A program made the translations under genes and the position numbers. Shown here piece by piece: positions 40,806 through 50,003 of a DNA stretch of 64,000 nt (position 1 is its first letter; each line of letters starts with the position of its first letter). Origin of the DNA: an uncultured Eubacterium sp. (GTDB lineage Bacteria; Bacillota; Clostridia; Lachnospirales; Lachnospiraceae); NCBI GenBank assembly GCA_947642745.1, contig CANRTU010000007.1, positions 1-64,000 on the forward strand, written 5' to 3'. The notes below the pieces were generated by a model. The model ran no database searches and had not been told where the DNA came from. It saw nothing but the letters and a program-made list of their open reading frames with translations.

Positions 40806-40973
40806 TTATCCACATTATCCACATTAAAGTGTGCATAATTCGCATTTTTAATGTGGATTTTTTGTGTTTTATCCACGGTAGTGTGTATATCTTCAAAAAG
40901 TTCCAAATATGGCATTCCCTGGTTTAATGCAGTTTTAACTTCATCCTTATCCACGTTATCCACATTATCCACA
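40806..40973 (+). promoter_or_regulatory. Cluster of six same-orientation DnaA-box-like 9-mers (TTATCCACA/G)
   Basis: TTATCCACA at 40806 and 40815; TTATCCACG at 40869 and 40947; TTATCCACA at 40956 and 40965. Groups are head-to-tail with a 9-bp period. Confidence 0.85.
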
Positions 40974-41074
40974 CATGGCCAGACCACTTGATTTTAAAGG
41001 CTTTGTGGGAAAAAATGTACTTCTCAATTCACAAAACCTGTGCTATAATCTGAGCAATGAGAGAGGGAATGCAT

Positions 41075-42610
41075 ATGGCTATATTATTGAAACGGGACAG
41101 CAGTATGGCTGCCACATACGTACCAAATACTTTTATCGATAAATATATGACCCATGCGGACGGAGAATTCGTTAAAATTTATTTATATCTTCTCCGCTGT
41201 ATGAATAGTCCGGATACGCCTTTTTCCATTTCAGGAACCGCTGATAAATTTGACCATACGGAAAAAGACGTGAGACGTGCCCTGAAATACTGGGAAAAAA
41301 TGCGGCTGCTGCGTCTGGAATTTGACAGCAGGGACGAGCTGTCCGGCATCTGCCTGATGGATACCGCCTCACCGGATACACAAATACCAGCTTCCGGAAA
41401 CCCGGATACTGGTCATACGAAAGACAGCGCCATTATTTCCCTGCAGGAAGGAGTATCCGTTTCCTGTTGTACAGACGCTGGCAATACTGACAGCTGTCCG
41501 GTACCCGGACAGGAACCATTTACTTATGATAGTTGCGAACCCCCCCACGATGACGCCTGTGATGGCACGCAGCAGCAAAAAGCTGTTTCCTGCCGCACAT
41601 ACAGCCGTTCTGACAGCGGCACTGGTATCACGCAGTCCCTGACAGGGTCCTGCGGATCATTGGCAGTACGGGATAAGGACCGCCCATATGCGCCGCAGCA
41701 GTCTGGCTCTGCTTATACCGCAGAGCCGTTTCTGTCCACCCGTCCGGATGGGAACAGAAACAGCGCCATGACCGCAGAACAGTTTCTGTCTGTTCATCCG
41801 GAAAACGGCCTCCTGCCTGCGATCCAGCCGGGGGCCTCTTATTCAGGATCAGACGGGACCATGACGGCAAAAACAGCCGCACAGCCTGCGGGGCTTTCTG
41901 CGCAGGCGCCGGCTCCGGCAATAGACAGGGCTGAGCTGATTTCCAGGTTTTCAGATGATGAAAATGTACAGGAACTGCTATATGTGGCGGAACGCTATAT
42001 CGGCCGCCAGCTGACCCACAACGAAACCGGTACTATTTTATACTGGCTGGACAGCCTGGGATTTTCACAGGATCTGATTGATTTTCTGATCGAACAGTGC
42101 GTGGCAATTAACCGGCCAAGTATCCAGTATATGGACAAGGTTGCTCTTAACTGGGCAAAAGAAGGCGTCCACACCCTGTCTGAAGCAAAACGGACATTTG
42201 CGGAACATAATCACACGGTATTTGCCGTGCGCAGGGCTTTTGGAATTACCGACCGCAGCCTGGCGGACTTTGAGCAGGATTATTTACAGACCTGGACCCG
42301 TACCATGGGTTTTTCTGAAGAGGTCATTGTACTGGCATGTCAGAAGACACTGCGCAGTACGCAGAAAATCAGCTTTTCCTATGCTAATTCTATCCTGGAA
42401 AGCTGGCAGAAACAAAATGTACATACACTGGCGGAAATTGAATTACTTGACGCAAAGCACCAGAAAGTGCAGACAAGAAAATACGCAGCGTTGAAAAAAG
42501 CGTCCATACAGGGACGCACCCCAAGAGAAACCGCATTGACCAAATACAACAGTTTTTCACAGCGTACTTATGATTATGAAGCACTTGAACGGGAATTATT
42601 AACCAGATAG
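41075..42610 (+). CDS. DnaD domain protein (primosome component)
   Basis: N-terminal winged-helix-like region, long variable linker, two DnaD-like domains ('YIGRQLTHNETGTILYWLDSLGFSQDLIDFLIEQCV' and 'WTRTMGFSEEVIVLACQKTLRSTQKISFSYANSILESW'). Confidence 0.85.
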   Translation: MAILLKRDSSMAATYVPNTFIDKYMTHADGEFVKIYLYLLRCMNSPDTPFSISGTADKFDHTEKDVRRALKYWEKMRLLRLEFDSRDELSGICLMDTASPDTQIPASGNPDTGHTKDSAIISLQEGVSVSCCTDAGNTDSCPVPGQEPFTYDSCEPPHDDACDGTQQQKAVSCRTYSRSDSGTGITQSLTGSCGSLAVRDKDRPYAPQQSGSAYTAEPFLSTRPDGNRNSAMTAEQFLSVHPENGLLPAIQPGASYSGSDGTMTAKTAAQPAGLSAQAPAPAIDRAELISRFSDDENVQELLYVAERYIGRQLTHNETGTILYWLDSLGFSQDLIDFLIEQCVAINRPSIQYMDKVALNWAKEGVHTLSEAKRTFAEHNHTVFAVRRAFGITDRSLADFEQDYLQTWTRTMGFSEEVIVLACQKTLRSTQKISFSYANSILESWQKQNVHTLAEIELLDAKHQKVQTRKYAALKKASIQGRTPRETALTKYNSFSQRTYDYEALERELLTR

Positions 42611-42623
42611 CGGAGATTACGTT

Positions 42624-43610
42624 ATGTCTTTAACAAACTCACAGTATGACATTATCCAGCGTCAGTATGATGCCCGGCAGTTATATAACCAGCATGTAAT
42701 ACAGGAACGTAAAACATTGCTTTACGAAAAATACCCCCGTCTGAAGGAGCTGGATGATCTTACGGCCTCTACCAGTGTGCAGCAGGCCCGCAGGTTGCTG
42801 GACGGCGACCACATGGCGCTGCTGCAGCTAAAACAACAGCTGGAATATTACCGTGCCGAGCGGGAAGCGATTCTTATTTCAGCCGGAGTTGACGAATATT
42901 ATTTTGAACCGCCTTACGCCTGTCCGGACTGTAAAGACACCGGCTATATCAATGGGCAGCGCTGTCATTGTTTTCAGCAGGCTGTTATTGATCTGGTATA
43001 TACACAGTCAAATATAAAAAAAGCGCTGGAGGAGGAAAACTTTTCCAGGTTTACGCTCCGGTATTATTCCAATGAAGATGCCGACAGGGACACCGCCACC
43101 AGGATGACGCCTTATGAGAACGCAAAAGCGGCTCTAAAATCTGTATGCGCATTTATCAGAAATTTTGACCGGATATATGAAAATATTTTATTCTATGGCG
43201 ATACTGGCACCGGCAAGACGTTTCTTTCCAACTGCATTGCCAGACAACTGCTGGATACTGGACATTCCGTCATTTATTTTACCGCTTTCCAGCTGTTTGA
43301 TATTCTGGAGAAGAATAAGTTTGAAAAAGATACGGATGCCGCCGCTTCCCTGCAGAATATATTTGAATGCGAACTACTGATTATTGATGATCTGGGAGCC
43401 GAGGTGCCCAATACCTTTACTACCTCACAGCTATTCCTCTGCCTGAATGAACGGATACTGCGTAAAAAATCTACGATTATATCCACCAACTGGGGAATTG
43501 ATGATTTAAACGTTATTTATTCAGAAAGGGTCTTTTCCCGTATTGTAAGTGGTTATACAGCGATAAAACTTTTTGGTGACGATATCCGGCTCCAAAAAAG
43601 AAATATATAA
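42624..43610 (+). CDS. DnaC/DnaI-like ATP-binding helicase loader
   Basis: Zn-finger-like CPDCKDTGYINGQRCHC; Walker A LFYGDTGTGKTFLSN; ELLIIDDLGAE; STNW. Confidence 0.92.
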   Translation: MSLTNSQYDIIQRQYDARQLYNQHVIQERKTLLYEKYPRLKELDDLTASTSVQQARRLLDGDHMALLQLKQQLEYYRAEREAILISAGVDEYYFEPPYACPDCKDTGYINGQRCHCFQQAVIDLVYTQSNIKKALEEENFSRFTLRYYSNEDADRDTATRMTPYENAKAALKSVCAFIRNFDRIYENILFYGDTGTGKTFLSNCIARQLLDTGHSVIYFTAFQLFDILEKNKFEKDTDAAASLQNIFECELLIIDDLGAEVPNTFTTSQLFLCLNERILRKKSTIISTNWGIDDLNVIYSERVFSRIVSGYTAIKLFGDDIRLQKRNI

Positions 43611-43631
43611 TAAAACGGAGGACATAACATT

Positions 43632-44810
43632 ATGCCAAACAACGAACACATACTGGACACGATTCCTTATGGAGCGCTGGGTCTGGTTCCAATGTCAAAC
43701 TGCGCCACACTCGGAGAAAAAGTCAATACCTATCTGGTGAAATGGCGCCGTGAGCGTCAGTCTGAACACAAAAACAACATTGCCTTTAAGGGTTTTGAAC
43801 GAAATACTTATATTGTCAATGCCCAGAATCCCCGTTTTGGCACAGGAGAGGCAAAAGGTATCCTGGAGCAGTCCGTCCGTGGATATGATCTTTATATTAT
43901 GGTGGATGTTACCAATTATAGTGAAACCTATACTGTATGCGGCCACACAAACCACAAATCCCCGGATGACCACTATTCTGATCTGAAACGCATTATAGCC
44001 GCAGCCGGCGGAAAGGCACGCAGAATCACAGTAATTATGCCGTATCTGTATGAAAGCCGCCAGCACCGGCATACCGGACGTGAATCCATGGACTGTGCCA
44101 TGGCTTTACAGGAACTGATCAATATGGGTGTGGATAACATTATTACTTTTGACGCCCATGATCCAAGAGTACAGAACGCAATCCCGCTATCCGGTTTTGA
44201 AACGATCCGTCCGTCTTACCAGTTCATCAAAGGACTTTGTAAAAACGTGCCGGATCTGAAATTCAATTCTGAACATATGATGATGATCAGCCCGGATGAA
44301 GGAGCCACCGACCGTGCGGTATATCTGGCAAGTGTCCTTGGCATTAATATTGGTATGTTTTACAAACGTCGTGATTACAGCCGTATTGTGGATGGCCGCA
44401 ATCCGATTATTGCCCACGAGTTTCTGGGCAGCGAGGTCGAAGGGAAAGATGTAATGATTATTGATGATATGATTTCCTCTGGCGACAGCATGATCGACGT
44501 AGCCACAGAGTTGAAGAAACGCAAAGCCAGACGTATCTTTGTATTGTCTACATTTGGTTTATTTACCAGCGGACTTGAGAAATTTGACAAAGCCGTGGAA
44601 GATGGTATTATCTACCGTGTCATTACGACAAACCTGATCTATCAGACACCGGAACTGTTAAGCAGACCGTATTATATTAATTGTGATATGAGTAAATATA
44701 TCGCATATATTGTAGATACGTTAAACCACGACTCGTCCATCAATGAGCTGCTGAATCCTTATGACAGGATTAAACGGCTGATTACAAATTATGAAAGCGG
44801 CAGACTGTAA
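43632..44810 (+). CDS. prs: Ribose-phosphate pyrophosphokinase
   Basis: PRPP binding loop 'DVMIIDDMISSGDSMIDVATELKKR'; 'YLYESRQHRHTGRESMDCAMALQEL'. Confidence 0.93.
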   Translation: MPNNEHILDTIPYGALGLVPMSNCATLGEKVNTYLVKWRRERQSEHKNNIAFKGFERNTYIVNAQNPRFGTGEAKGILEQSVRGYDLYIMVDVTNYSETYTVCGHTNHKSPDDHYSDLKRIIAAAGGKARRITVIMPYLYESRQHRHTGRESMDCAMALQELINMGVDNIITFDAHDPRVQNAIPLSGFETIRPSYQFIKGLCKNVPDLKFNSEHMMMISPDEGATDRAVYLASVLGINIGMFYKRRDYSRIVDGRNPIIAHEFLGSEVEGKDVMIIDDMISSGDSMIDVATELKKRKARRIFVLSTFGLFTSGLEKFDKAVEDGIIYRVITTNLIYQTPELLSRPYYINCDMSKYIAYIVDTLNHDSSINELLNPYDRIKRLITNYESGRL

Positions 44811-44840
44811 ACAGTCGTACTTAACCGCAGTATTCCAGAT

Positions 44841-44948
44841 ACAACAGCAGACATTTCTCCATATTTACAGACTGGTTCCGGTCTGCCCGCAACAGCGTCC
44901 GGAATCATTTTAGAAAATGTGGTAAAATGCCTGCTGTTGTGTTTTTCA
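44841..44948 (+). terminator. Structured 3' element/terminator after prs
   Basis: acaacagcagacattt ... aaaatgcctgctgttgt-gtttttc long-range stem with inner cagactggttccggtctg hairpin. Confidence 0.5.
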
Positions 44949-44965
44949 TAATTTAATCTGTAATA

Positions 44966-45020
44966 AAAAAGCGTCTGTACACTGTATCAGATATAATACG
45001 TACCATGCACAAACGCCTTT
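44966..45020 (-). terminator. Terminator downstream of the 45044-45463 gene
   Basis: Minus strand AAGGCGTTTGTGCA ... TGTACAGACGCTTTTTT stem (with G-U pairs) and T tract. Confidence 0.6.
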
Positions 45021-45043
45021 GATCCATAATCTTTTCTTTCATT

Positions 45044-45463
45044 TTAAAACAGGAATACTTCACCAGTATATTTCCCATTGTTAATTACATAATATGCCTT
45101 AAACTCTTCTGGTTTGATATAAACCTGTAAGGACTTAATAGAAGACACTCTGTGTCCGCCCGCAACATATGCTGCCTTTATTTTTTCGATCACTATTTCT
45201 TCCAGCACCTGCTGGCTCTGGTATTCAATATATACTTCCGGCTTCAGCTCAGGCTTATCCGTTTTTCTTGCTGGTGATTTCTTTGCGGTTTTTTTAACTG
45301 TTTTAGATTCTGCCTGCTCTTTCTTTTTCTGAACCGGCTTAGATTCTTCCTGTGCTTCTGCAGACTTCTTCCCTGCTGGCTTTCCCCCTGTTTTAACTGT
45401 TTCGCCTGACTTATTTTCTTTTATTTCTTCTGCTGCTTTGTCTGTACTCTTTGTGCTGCTCAT
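45044..45463 (-). CDS. DUF6465-like protein with Lys/Glu-rich N-terminal region
   Basis: Basic low-complexity N-terminus; 'PEVYIEYQSQQVLEEIVIEKIKAAYVAGGHRVSSIKSLQVYIKPEEFKAYYVINNGKYTGEVFLF'. Confidence 0.6.
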   Translation of the reverse strand: MSSTKSTDKAAEEIKENKSGETVKTGGKPAGKKSAEAQEESKPVQKKKEQAESKTVKKTAKKSPARKTDKPELKPEVYIEYQSQQVLEEIVIEKIKAAYVAGGHRVSSIKSLQVYIKPEEFKAYYVINNGKYTGEVFLF

Positions 45464-45485
45464 CTCCTTTGACCTCCTAATAAAT

Positions 45486-45740
45486 CTACTCACACACCAA
45501 AAACTTCTCCATCGCTAACAAAGCTTCTTTTTCGTCATTGCCATCAGTAATAATATTAACGCTCATCCCCTTCGAAGGATTAAATGCCATTATCCCCATT
45601 ATACTTTTTGCGTTAATTTTGCGGTTGTCATTCTCAAATGTAATATCACTATCAAACTGACAAGCTACCTGAACAAGCTCTGCAATCGGATTATCATGCC
45701 CCTTTGCTACATTTGAAACTATAACTTCTTTTTTACTCAT
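45486..45740 (-). CDS. HPr family phosphocarrier-like protein (non-canonical active site)
   Basis: HPr-like fold pattern incl. 'KSIMGIMAF'; active-site region KGHDNPIAELV instead of SGIHARPATVLV. Confidence 0.75.
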   Translation of the reverse strand: MSKKEVIVSNVAKGHDNPIAELVQVACQFDSDITFENDNRKINAKSIMGIMAFNPSKGMSVNIITDGNDEKEALLAMEKFLVCE

Positions 45741-45938
45741 ATTACCTTCCATTTCCTCTAAGAATCCGTTTAGAATGCACAAGTTCATCTCATAATATAG
45801 TCCAAAAAACCGGCATTTACAAGTCCTTTTTTTATTTCTGTTAAAAACATACGAATGACCCTAAAAGTACTTGTCACTTTTTATGCATTTTTCAGTTTAC
45901 AATCTGCTGTAAACCCGCTCTGTTCCAGACCTTGACTA

Positions 45939-47333
45939 TTATCTGTGTTCCCGCTTGAGAATTTGCTGGAAGGCTTCTGTTTCTTTTGCGATTTCCCCGC
46001 TTAGCGCAAGCATACAGATCAGGTTCGGAACAGCCATTAACGCATTAGCGATATCGGAAAAACTCCAGGCTATTTCCAGTGTTGTAGTAGCTCCGATAAA
46101 TGCCACCAGCGAAAACAATACCCGGTATGCCATCGTATATTCTGAAGAGCCAGCCAGAAATTCCAGTGCTTTCTCCCCATGATACTCCCATCCGAGAATT
46201 GTAGAAAACGCAAATAATGTAATCCCCACTGTCACGATCCAGCCGCCGGCCTGGCCCAGTACTGTCTGAAAAGCCTCAATGGTAAGAGCCGCTCCTTCCA
46301 CCGGTTTTCCATCCGCTCCTGTTATACCCAGCACACCGCTGGAAGCGATGCACAGGCCGGTAATTGTGCATACTACAATTGTATCCCAGAACGTACCAGT
46401 CATATTGATATACGCCTGCCTGACCGGATGATCCGTAGATGCTGACGCAGCTGTAATTGCCGCAGATCCCATACCAGCCTCATTAGAAAAAACACCTCTG
46501 GCAATTCCGTAATGCATCCCCCGCATCATGGACGCTATAATAGTACCGCCCACGCCGCCTGCCACTGCTTTTACAGAAAACGCCGCCCGGAATATCTCCG
46601 TCACTCCCGCAGGAACATTGCTGATATTTCCAATAATGACGATAATACCGCCAATCATATAAAAGACAGCCATACAGGGAACAACGACTGACGACACCCT
46701 GGAAATGGATTTGATTCCTCCTACAATAATACAGAGCGATAACAGCGTCACAATCCCTCCCGTAAGCCAGACCGGTACATGAAAGGTTTTGTTCACGGCG
46801 TCTGATATGGAATTAGCCTGCGTCAGATTACCAATTCCAAACGAAGCGATCACAGTAAACAATGCGAACATTGTGCCCAGTACAGCTCCGGCCTTTTTGT
46901 TTTTCAGAGCTTTGCGCATGGTGTACATCGGACCGCCGGACATCTCGCCCCGTTCGTTTACTTCCCGGTATTTGATTGCCAGCATACATTCACTGAATTT
47001 GGATGACAAACCGAAGCAGGCTGATATCCACATCCAGACCAGCGCTCCCGGACCGCCGGATACCATAGCGGTAGCTACGCCCACAATATTTCCTGTGCCT
47101 ATAGTGGCCGCCAGGGCTGTAGTAAGAGCCGCAAAAGGAGATACATCCCCGCTGCCTGTCGTTTTCCTTGCTTCTTTGCTTAGTGTACTTCTGACCGCAT
47201 AGGGCAGGTTCCGCCAGGTAAGAAACTTTAACCGTACTGTGAGATAAATGCCTGTTCCCACCAGCAGAACCAGCATCACAGGCCCCCATACAAAATCATC
47301 CACTGTCTTTAAAATTCTGGTAAACGTCTCCAT
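45939..47333 (-). CDS. Alanine/glycine:cation symporter (AgcS) family protein
   Basis: 'AALTTALAATIGTGNIVGVATAMVSGGPGALVWMWISACFG'; 'ARGVFSNEAGMGSAAITAAS'. Confidence 0.93.
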   Translation of the reverse strand: METFTRILKTVDDFVWGPVMLVLLVGTGIYLTVRLKFLTWRNLPYAVRSTLSKEARKTTGSGDVSPFAALTTALAATIGTGNIVGVATAMVSGGPGALVWMWISACFGLSSKFSECMLAIKYREVNERGEMSGGPMYTMRKALKNKKAGAVLGTMFALFTVIASFGIGNLTQANSISDAVNKTFHVPVWLTGGIVTLLSLCIIVGGIKSISRVSSVVVPCMAVFYMIGGIIVIIGNISNVPAGVTEIFRAAFSVKAVAGGVGGTIIASMMRGMHYGIARGVFSNEAGMGSAAITAASASTDHPVRQAYINMTGTFWDTIVVCTITGLCIASSGVLGITGADGKPVEGAALTIEAFQTVLGQAGGWIVTVGITLFAFSTILGWEYHGEKALEFLAGSSEYTMAYRVLFSLVAFIGATTTLEIAWSFSDIANALMAVPNLICMLALSGEIAKETEAFQQILKREHR

Positions 47334-47409
47334 TACATCTTCCTTTCTTTCGTAAATCAACTGTTACCTTTACTATCCATATGCTGTATTTCAGGGAATA
47401 TGATCTTTT

Positions 47410-49914
47410 TTACTGATATGCCATATAAATACCGCCGGCTGCCAGAAACTCCTCTTCCGCCTCTTCTATGGTCTTTTTTATTGTCTGTGCAGTCCCCGGA
47501 TCATAAATCCATACATTAACAGCGTCAAAACCAGTTACCAGAACTACCTGTCCGGCATCCGCCACTGCCATAACCGGTGTGCCACAGCCCACATAATACA
47601 GTATCTGTGTAAGGGAACAGCCCATTATATGCAGTACTTTCCTGCCAGAGAGCAGGGATTCCATGATCTCCTGTATAGTCTGCCCCTGATCCAGCAGGCC
47701 TCCCACATCCACTTCCACCCCTTCATTTTTCAACATTGCGCTGACACATTTTTCCACCGGCGTGCCTGATGCGTCCGCATCGGATATCTCCACATCCAGA
47801 GGCATCACAATGCTCTTTCTGGCACGATTCCAAATATAATTCTGCTCGTTATCCACTACAACACCCAGGTTTTCATCAGCGCTGCGTATTGCTTCCGACA
47901 GATCCGTGGACACCTTTTCCACTTTCCCCCAGGCATACGCAAAATAACTCTGCTTCTCCTGTTCAGACTTCAGTGAAGTTTCCCTGTCCTCACGGTTCAT
48001 GACCAGTCTTGCCGCCACATATACCGGCTGGGAGTCCGGCTCTGACTCTGGCAGTACAAGCTGTACCTGAGTCTGTCTGCGTTCTGTGACAGTCGTGTGA
48101 ATCACTTCCAGTTCGCTGGTGTCCTGGTTACGGTTTACAATAGAATCCTGCTGTGTCTGTGTATAACCGCCTTCACCTAAGATCAGCCGGTGGATAATCA
48201 GCACACCGTCCACAAATTCCACATTGCTGATATAATAACCGGATTTCTGGTATTTTTTCAGCAGCTCTGTATCTGATCCGCTCACAATACGCAGAGCGTA
48301 CATTGGCGTCTGTTCCATGCCTGCCGTAATATTTTTTTTATTCTCATCTTTTGTAAGACCATATACCAGGTCTTCACCCAGAAATCCCAGTACCTTTAAT
48401 TTCCTGCCCTTTTTCACACTTACCTGTTCAATGTTTCCCGTTTCCAGATCCATAATATTGATTTTTCTGGAAGCTTTGTCTCCGATCCAGGCAAAGTACC
48501 GGTTCGATTCAGATACCGCACAGGTGTTGTCGTTCAGGTCACTGGCGATTACTTTCATATCCAGCGAGGAAGCATCCGCACAATACGCTGTCCCGTCAAA
48601 CAGCAGATAGATACTGCCTTCTGTATTTTCATAAAGCATTTTACCCAGTTCCGCTTTTAATACTTCAAATGATTTATCAAATGATATAAACAGTTTTTCT
48701 TCATTCATATTGGTCAGGTTATCATAATGCATAAAGCTGATGCCAGCTTTTCCTTCATGAATCCCCCGGTTCATATAACCATAGACGACGTAATCTGTAT
48801 CGCCAGCTTCATTAATATCCAGAATGCGTACATCATGCTGCATATAGTTTTCCCTGGCGTCAATTCCTTCATGTCCCCGGAAGCTGAACACTTCAGCCAG
48901 ACGATTGGTATTCTGGTTATAACTCCACAAATCCCCTTCCTGTACAAAGCAGGTAACAGATCCTGTCTCGTTCTGCATATACTCCACTTCTCTGGAACGG
49001 ATACCCAGCTGGAGAAAGTTCTCGTACAGAAAATCGTTTTCCCCATTAAATATCTGATTCATAATCCGCTCAAAATTTAGCAGATACATCCGCTCACTTG
49101 TATACCTGATGCGGTAACGCTCCTCCACATTAAAATATTCCAGTTCCCCGCTCTCACCCTTGGCAGTCACCACATAATTCAGTATAATCACATTATAAGA
49201 AAGATTCATTTCTTTGACAGAAGGTACCAGACTGGTCAGTCTGCTGCACTCAAAGTCCGCCCAGTTGGCCTGTGTCAGGCTGGAATTAATCGTTACTTTG
49301 TGAAGTGTGGAATTATCGCCGGATACGTCCGGCTCCCAGTAAGTTGATAATTCATCCGGAACGTCTGAAAATGTCAGATCGTTTACTTTCAGGGCAAACT
49401 CCATGCTCTCTTTTACATAGCAGTCCCTGTCATCTGCGATTCTGGTATAGTAATAACAGATATCGTCTCCCTGCTTCAGCCTCAGTGTCAGTATATATTC
49501 CTTTTCCTGCTCCAGCAGACTCTGGACCGGAATGCTGGCTTTCATATGCTCTTCTTTTTCCAGGGTCGTGGCCAGTGCGCCGTCCGATATAAGCCGTTTT
49601 CCATCAATACTGCGGATCTCATAGGATACCTCATCAATCTCATATCCATAGGTCCGTATACGCAGCGCAATTTCTTTATTTCCGGAAACCGGCGTAATCG
49701 TATCACGCATTCCGGCCGCATTCATCTGAACCGTATATCCATGCAGTTCATTGATCCGCATATCATCGTAATATAGCGTAATCACTGGCAGAACAGCCTG
49801 TCCCATTTCTGTGGTCAGGTCCGTCTGGTTCTGATCCATAAACCTGCCGGATATGATCAGTGTCAGTATAAATATCACAGCCAGTGTCACTGCCTTTATA
49901 AGTCCTTTTTTCAT
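47410..49914 (-). CDS. Large membrane-anchored extracytoplasmic protein with C-terminal C39-like peptidase/bacteriocin-processing fold
   Basis: N-terminal TM; C-terminal 'KCVSAMLKNEGVEVDVGGLLDQGQTIQEIMESL...AVADAGQVVLVTGFDAVNVWIYDPGT' resembles peptidase C39-like domains. Confidence 0.5.
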   Translation of the reverse strand: MKKGLIKAVTLAVIFILTLIISGRFMDQNQTDLTTEMGQAVLPVITLYYDDMRINELHGYTVQMNAAGMRDTITPVSGNKEIALRIRTYGYEIDEVSYEIRSIDGKRLISDGALATTLEKEEHMKASIPVQSLLEQEKEYILTLRLKQGDDICYYYTRIADDRDCYVKESMEFALKVNDLTFSDVPDELSTYWEPDVSGDNSTLHKVTINSSLTQANWADFECSRLTSLVPSVKEMNLSYNVIILNYVVTAKGESGELEYFNVEERYRIRYTSERMYLLNFERIMNQIFNGENDFLYENFLQLGIRSREVEYMQNETGSVTCFVQEGDLWSYNQNTNRLAEVFSFRGHEGIDARENYMQHDVRILDINEAGDTDYVVYGYMNRGIHEGKAGISFMHYDNLTNMNEEKLFISFDKSFEVLKAELGKMLYENTEGSIYLLFDGTAYCADASSLDMKVIASDLNDNTCAVSESNRYFAWIGDKASRKINIMDLETGNIEQVSVKKGRKLKVLGFLGEDLVYGLTKDENKKNITAGMEQTPMYALRIVSGSDTELLKKYQKSGYYISNVEFVDGVLIIHRLILGEGGYTQTQQDSIVNRNQDTSELEVIHTTVTERRQTQVQLVLPESEPDSQPVYVAARLVMNREDRETSLKSEQEKQSYFAYAWGKVEKVSTDLSEAIRSADENLGVVVDNEQNYIWNRARKSIVMPLDVEISDADASGTPVEKCVSAMLKNEGVEVDVGGLLDQGQTIQEIMESLLSGRKVLHIMGCSLTQILYYVGCGTPVMAVADAGQVVLVTGFDAVNVWIYDPGTAQTIKKTIEEAEEEFLAAGGIYMAYQ

Positions 49915-50003
49915 CCGTTTTGTTCCCTTTCGTAAACCCCGGAATTATCTTCCTGTTTTATGGTGTCCAGGCAGTTAATATCAAACTGCCTGAACTGTTT
50001 TTA

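Noticed and set aside
40806-40973. Chromosomal origin oriC
   Set aside because: DnaA boxes are clustered, but no dnaA/dnaN/rpmH neighbours and no clear AT-rich unwinding element; a titration/regulatory cluster is a safer call.
40802-40987. Minus-strand ORF of 61 aa (MVWPCVDNVDNVDKD...)
   Set aside because: VDNVDN repeats are simply the translated DnaA-box 9-mers; no homology-like features, and it lies in the murC-dnaD intergenic region.
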